Shown: positions 44,847 through 47,659 of the stretch, piece after piece | How the letters are laid out: each line of letters opens with the position of its first letter | Position numbering within the stretch: position 1 is the first letter of the stretch | DNA from: Lentimicrobiaceae bacterium | Lineage (GTDB): Bacteria; Bacteroidota; Bacteroidia; Bacteroidales; UBA4417 | Direction of reading: 5' to 3' | Assembly (NCBI GenBank): GCA_028697555.1 | Contig: JAQVEX010000013.1 | Location: 1 to 47,659 of the forward strand | DNA length: 47,659 nt | Translations under genes and position numbers: made by a program | Notes under the pieces: model-generated | Databases searched by the model: none | What the model was told of the DNA's origin: nothing | The model's input: the letters and a program-made list of their open reading frames with translations, nothing else

Positions 44847-47432
44847 ATGAAGAAACCCAATAATAAACCCAAAAGAAAAGTAGCAAGTACAATGCTAACG
44901 CTTTTAGTTTTGTTTGTTGCCGGATTGTTAGTTAGCTACTTTGTTGATTTTATAAGCGATTCGCGAGCCGAAAACCAACGCTTGGCACAGCAAGCTATCC
45001 AAACTATTGCAACTACAGATGTTTCTAACGCAGTATTTCCTGCCGAAGGTGCTTACTGTTTAGCTTGCCATCAAGGAATAGAACCAACTCGTCCTATGGA
45101 GTCTGAGATGATGCAACAAATATTCGAGAAAGGCACAGCTCTCGGCGATCCTAACGGTTGTGTTGTCTGCCATGGTGGAACACCTGCCGAATTGCACAAT
45201 AAATATAGGGCTCACAGCGGAGTACCTAAAGGCAGTTCTCTATCAGCTTTTACGCCTGTTCCGGCTGCTTTGCAAGTCAATGAGAACACATGCGGATTAT
45301 GTCACCAAGACCACGTGTATAATACACGACTATCAATGATGAACAGCGATGCCGGTAAAATGAAAGCTATGGCATGGAGTTTTGGCATAGGCACCGAAAA
45401 CTACGACCACATTTACGCCAACAGCACTCTTGTTGATACCGACGGACAAACACCCAGATTTGGCACTGAGCAATACATCGATTATATGAAAGAGATGGCT
45501 GCGACTTTTCCGGGACAATTTCCTACTGAATTGAAGGAAATTCCCAAAGTTTCTGCCGAAGAAATAAAAACCAATCCCGAACTCGCTGCATTTACCTATT
45601 TGCGCAATTGTAATGCTTGCCACTTGAGCAACAAAGGAAATCAGGGTAGGGGACACTACCGCGGAATGGGATGTGCTGCTTGCCACAGCGTTTACAGCAA
45701 CGAAGGATTTTACGAAGGCGGCGACCCCGAAATTCCCAAAGATAAACCCGGACACTTGTTGGTACACTCAATGCAAGGAACCAGAAAGTCTAGCATTAGC
45801 TTTAACAACCACCAAATGAGCGGTGTGCAGGTCTCCACTTGTGCATCTTGCCATGCCGGCGGACGTAGGATAGGTCACTCTTATCAAGGGTTTATGCCGT
45901 TGGAATCTTCGTATAATAAAGGTCCTTTTGACGAAAACGGATTGCCGCAAAAGCCCAATGCAGGTTATGTATTCAAATATATGCAAGGCGATGCTCACCG
46001 ACAAATAGAGCAAGACGGAAAAATGGTTCCTGGATTATTGTGTCAAGACTGCCATACAACTATTGGTGTGCACGGCAACGGAAATATTGATGTTGCAGCT
46101 CTTGGAGCGATAGAAATTGAGTGCTCTGACTGCCACGGTACGCCAACTCATTATCCTTGGGAATTGCCTTTGGGTTACGGCGATGAGTTTGGTAAAAAGC
46201 TTGACATGAAAAATGCAAGAGGTTTAGCTGACGAACCACTCGCAGTTACCAAAGAATTTGGAATAACTTATCCGAAAGAAGATGGCTACTTGCTTTCTAC
46301 ACGTGGAAATCCGCTGGGTAATGTTGTACGCCGTGGCGACCGCGTTATAGTGCATTCAGACGGTAGCGACCGCGAGTTCGAGTTAATCACCCTTAAAGAA
46401 ATAAATAAGAAAAAGGGATGGAAAAACCCAAAAGATGCTAAAGTGGCAATGGTTACCACCAAGCACATTGATAAATTGGAATGCTACGCCTGCCATTCTA
46501 CTTGGGTTCCGCAGTACTACGGATATAAATACGTGATTGATTATAGAAAATCATCTGTCGATTGGCTTCAATCGCCACAAGTTTACGGAGCAGACGGTAC
46601 AACAGCCGATTATCACGGCAAATTTGCAATGCAGCCGGGTGCTCCTACCTACGGCGATTATAGTCATATACGTTGGGAAAATCCACCTTTGGGTATAAAC
46701 GGCGAGGGAAGAGTTTCGCCGTTGGTTGGTGTTATTCAAACTGTTAGCACCGTTATTGACGAGCAAGGCAAAACCGTTGTGTGGAACAATGTCGCAAAAA
46801 CCGAAGCCGGATACGATGCTATTGAGTTAGCTCCGCTTAATCCGCATACTACATCGCTAAAATCGAGAGAGTGTGCAGAATGCCATGGAAATCCGATTGC
46901 AGCAGGATATGGCATAGATGGCGGAATTTATGATGCAACACCAGGCACACCACGCTACGCCGATGTAATTGATGCCGACGGTAATAATGTCAGCCAATAC
47001 ACGCAGGTGCAAATAGCAGCTATAAGTAAGTTGCACGGCGATTTTATGCGATTGCTCAATTTAGATGGTGAACAGGTTCAGACAATAGATTCGCATTGGC
47101 CCACTGCTATACCGCTTACTCAAGAGCAACGCGATTTTCTTGCACGTGAAACAGCTTGTGTTGCCTGCCACCAGGATATTCCTAACGGAACAATACCTAA
47201 TAGAATGCTAACCAAAATTGCACAGGTAACCAATCTGTCTTTTGCAACACCCGAAGCACACGACAATATACTTCACAGCAACAACTTGATGATTGCGTGG
47301 ATTAAAGCACTTGGAGTTGTAGCTTTAATAATATTAGCAGGATTAATAGTATGGGGAATTATAAAGCGTAAAAAGGTTATTGACTTTTGGAAAAGATTTG
47401 TTGCACTCTTTAAAACTCCAAAGGATAAATAG
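44847..47432 (+). CDS. Undecahaem (11-haem) c-type cytochrome with membrane anchors at both ends
   Basis: The 861-aa product carries eleven CxxCH haem motifs: CLACH, CVVCH, CGLCH, CNACH, CAACH, CASCH, CQDCH, CSDCH, CYACH, CAECH and CVACH (at ~71, 105, 149, 255, 276, 332, 399, 426, 546, 676, 771). An uncleaved N-terminal TM (~15-35) and a C-terminal TM (~823-845) bracket the haem domain, with a basic cytoplasmic tail, so the haems should lie in the periplasm. It is probably an electron-transfer or respiratory cytochrome, in a family I cannot name. No quinone-binding subunit or haem-maturation gene is in the window. Confidence 0.9.
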   Translation: MKKPNNKPKRKVASTMLTLLVLFVAGLLVSYFVDFISDSRAENQRLAQQAIQTIATTDVSNAVFPAEGAYCLACHQGIEPTRPMESEMMQQIFEKGTALGDPNGCVVCHGGTPAELHNKYRAHSGVPKGSSLSAFTPVPAALQVNENTCGLCHQDHVYNTRLSMMNSDAGKMKAMAWSFGIGTENYDHIYANSTLVDTDGQTPRFGTEQYIDYMKEMAATFPGQFPTELKEIPKVSAEEIKTNPELAAFTYLRNCNACHLSNKGNQGRGHYRGMGCAACHSVYSNEGFYEGGDPEIPKDKPGHLLVHSMQGTRKSSISFNNHQMSGVQVSTCASCHAGGRRIGHSYQGFMPLESSYNKGPFDENGLPQKPNAGYVFKYMQGDAHRQIEQDGKMVPGLLCQDCHTTIGVHGNGNIDVAALGAIEIECSDCHGTPTHYPWELPLGYGDEFGKKLDMKNARGLADEPLAVTKEFGITYPKEDGYLLSTRGNPLGNVVRRGDRVIVHSDGSDREFELITLKEINKKKGWKNPKDAKVAMVTTKHIDKLECYACHSTWVPQYYGYKYVIDYRKSSVDWLQSPQVYGADGTTADYHGKFAMQPGAPTYGDYSHIRWENPPLGINGEGRVSPLVGVIQTVSTVIDEQGKTVVWNNVAKTEAGYDAIELAPLNPHTTSLKSRECAECHGNPIAAGYGIDGGIYDATPGTPRYADVIDADGNNVSQYTQVQIAAISKLHGDFMRLLNLDGEQVQTIDSHWPTAIPLTQEQRDFLARETACVACHQDIPNGTIPNRMLTKIAQVTNLSFATPEAHDNILHSNNLMIAWIKALGVVALIILAGLIVWGIIKRKKVIDFWKRFVALFKTPKDK

Positions 47433-47455
47433 CTAAAAGTTTCATGTTATATATT

Positions 47456-47490
47456 AAGCCCGATAGTATCATCTGTCGGGCTTTCTTTAT
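47456..47490 (+). terminator. Intrinsic terminator of the cytochrome gene
   Basis: An 11-bp stem, AAGCCCGATAG (47456-47466) with CTGTCGGGCTT (47473-47483, one G-T pair), has a 6-nt loop and is followed by a T-rich tract. It is 23 bp after the cytochrome stop. Confidence 0.85.
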
Positions 47491-47565
47491 TTATATAATT
47501 TTTGTGATTAATTTGGCTATAGTCTAAATAGACAAACTTTTATGGTTTCAATTTTGTTTTTTTCA

Positions 47566-47609
47566 TTTTCTTTGCTTGTCCAAAGAAAACGAAACAAAAG
47601 AAAAGACAC
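47566..47609. repeat. Dispersed-repeat-like element with hairpin
   Basis: TTTTCTTTG (47566-47574) and CAAAGAAAA (47581-47589) form a 9-bp stem around CTTGTC, followed by AACGAAACAAAAGAAAAGA. A word of this type (CTTTGCTTGTCCAAAGAAA with an AAAGAAAAG tail) recurs in intergenic regions of many bacteria, to my recollection; I cannot confirm copies here. Confidence 0.4.
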
Positions 47610-47623
47610 TTTTTACAAGGAAT

Positions 47624-47649
47624 TTTTTATTGCCTTTAGGCAATAAAAA
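47624..47649. terminator. Symmetrical hairpin, bidirectional terminator-like
   Basis: TTTTTATTGCC (47624-47634) pairs with GGCAATAAAAA (47639-47649) around TTTA. A-tract and T-tract flanks on both sides fit a bidirectional terminator for a gene beyond the window edge. Confidence 0.45.
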
Positions 47650-47659
47650 CCGTATAAAA

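Noticed and set aside
45333..45767. 144-codon reading frame antisense to the cytochrome gene
   Set aside because: Overlaps the haem-motif coding frame throughout; no signal, motif or start context supports it.

Overview
The window is chromosomal DNA from an AT-rich member of the Bacteroidota, probably Bacteroidales-like. Evidence for this: -7 promoter boxes of the phylum-specific form TAnnTTTG in front of many genes; no obvious Shine-Dalgarno sites; many outer-membrane beta-barrel proteins; a eukaryotic-type GlgB; the alternative GlmU-like protein restricted to this group; an OmpA/PD40/TPR protein resembling PorE of the type IX secretion system; and a 391-residue PurM of the Bacteroidota type. 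I see no phage, insertion sequence, CRISPR array or rRNA.

Layout. 1-4.7 kb: a repeat locus, miaA and rsmG (divergent), a lipoprotein, a beta-barrel protein, a DUF2141 protein and a ROK kinase. 4.9-7.8 kb: a beta-barrel protein, then a very AT-rich pair (a membrane protein and a retropepsin-like protease with TPRs). 7.9-23.8 kb: a long leftward run of LOG protein, uvrA, lytic transglycosylase, rfbC, lpdA, purM, PorE-like protein, a YbaK-type deacylase, YegP, DUF2892, DUF4230, NfeD, a VWA protein and a transketolase N-terminal subunit. 24.0-26.7 kb: a rightward TPR histidine kinase and LuxR-type response regulator. 26.9-38.6 kb: leftward genes for a small operon (AHSA1-like, FAD/Fe-S oxidoreductase, NUDIX, unknown), glgB, an SRPBCC protein, lon, a GlmU-like protein and rpmE2. 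38.8-44.7 kb: a phosphate locus (pstSCAB, phoU, tRNA-Gln and a convergent OprP-like porin). 44.8-47.4 kb: an 11-haem cytochrome c anchored at both ends.

How the genes work together. pstS-pstC-pstA-pstB are translationally linked by short overlaps; phoU follows on its own promoter, and the nearby porin is a plausible outer-membrane entry route for phosphate. The kinase and regulator form a two-component pair. NfeD, DUF4230 and DUF2892 form a small membrane-protein cluster. Most of the remaining genes are housekeeping.

Most unusual observations. (1) Four intergenic loci are built from mosaics of 7-bp units whose sequence changes while the 7-bp period persists. They share a CTCCCGAAACTTCGGGAC-like core and inverted arrangements, and resemble in style the heptanucleotide STRR repeats of cyanobacteria. 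(2) The C-terminal ~115 residues of the PorE-like protein align by eye, without gaps over the active-site segment, with the retropepsin-like domain encoded at 6666-7796. The catalytic Asp-Thr-Gly is replaced by Asn-Asp-Glu, suggesting a dead protease fold added to a secretion-system protein. (3) The 11-haem cytochrome has membrane anchors at both ends and no visible redox partner.
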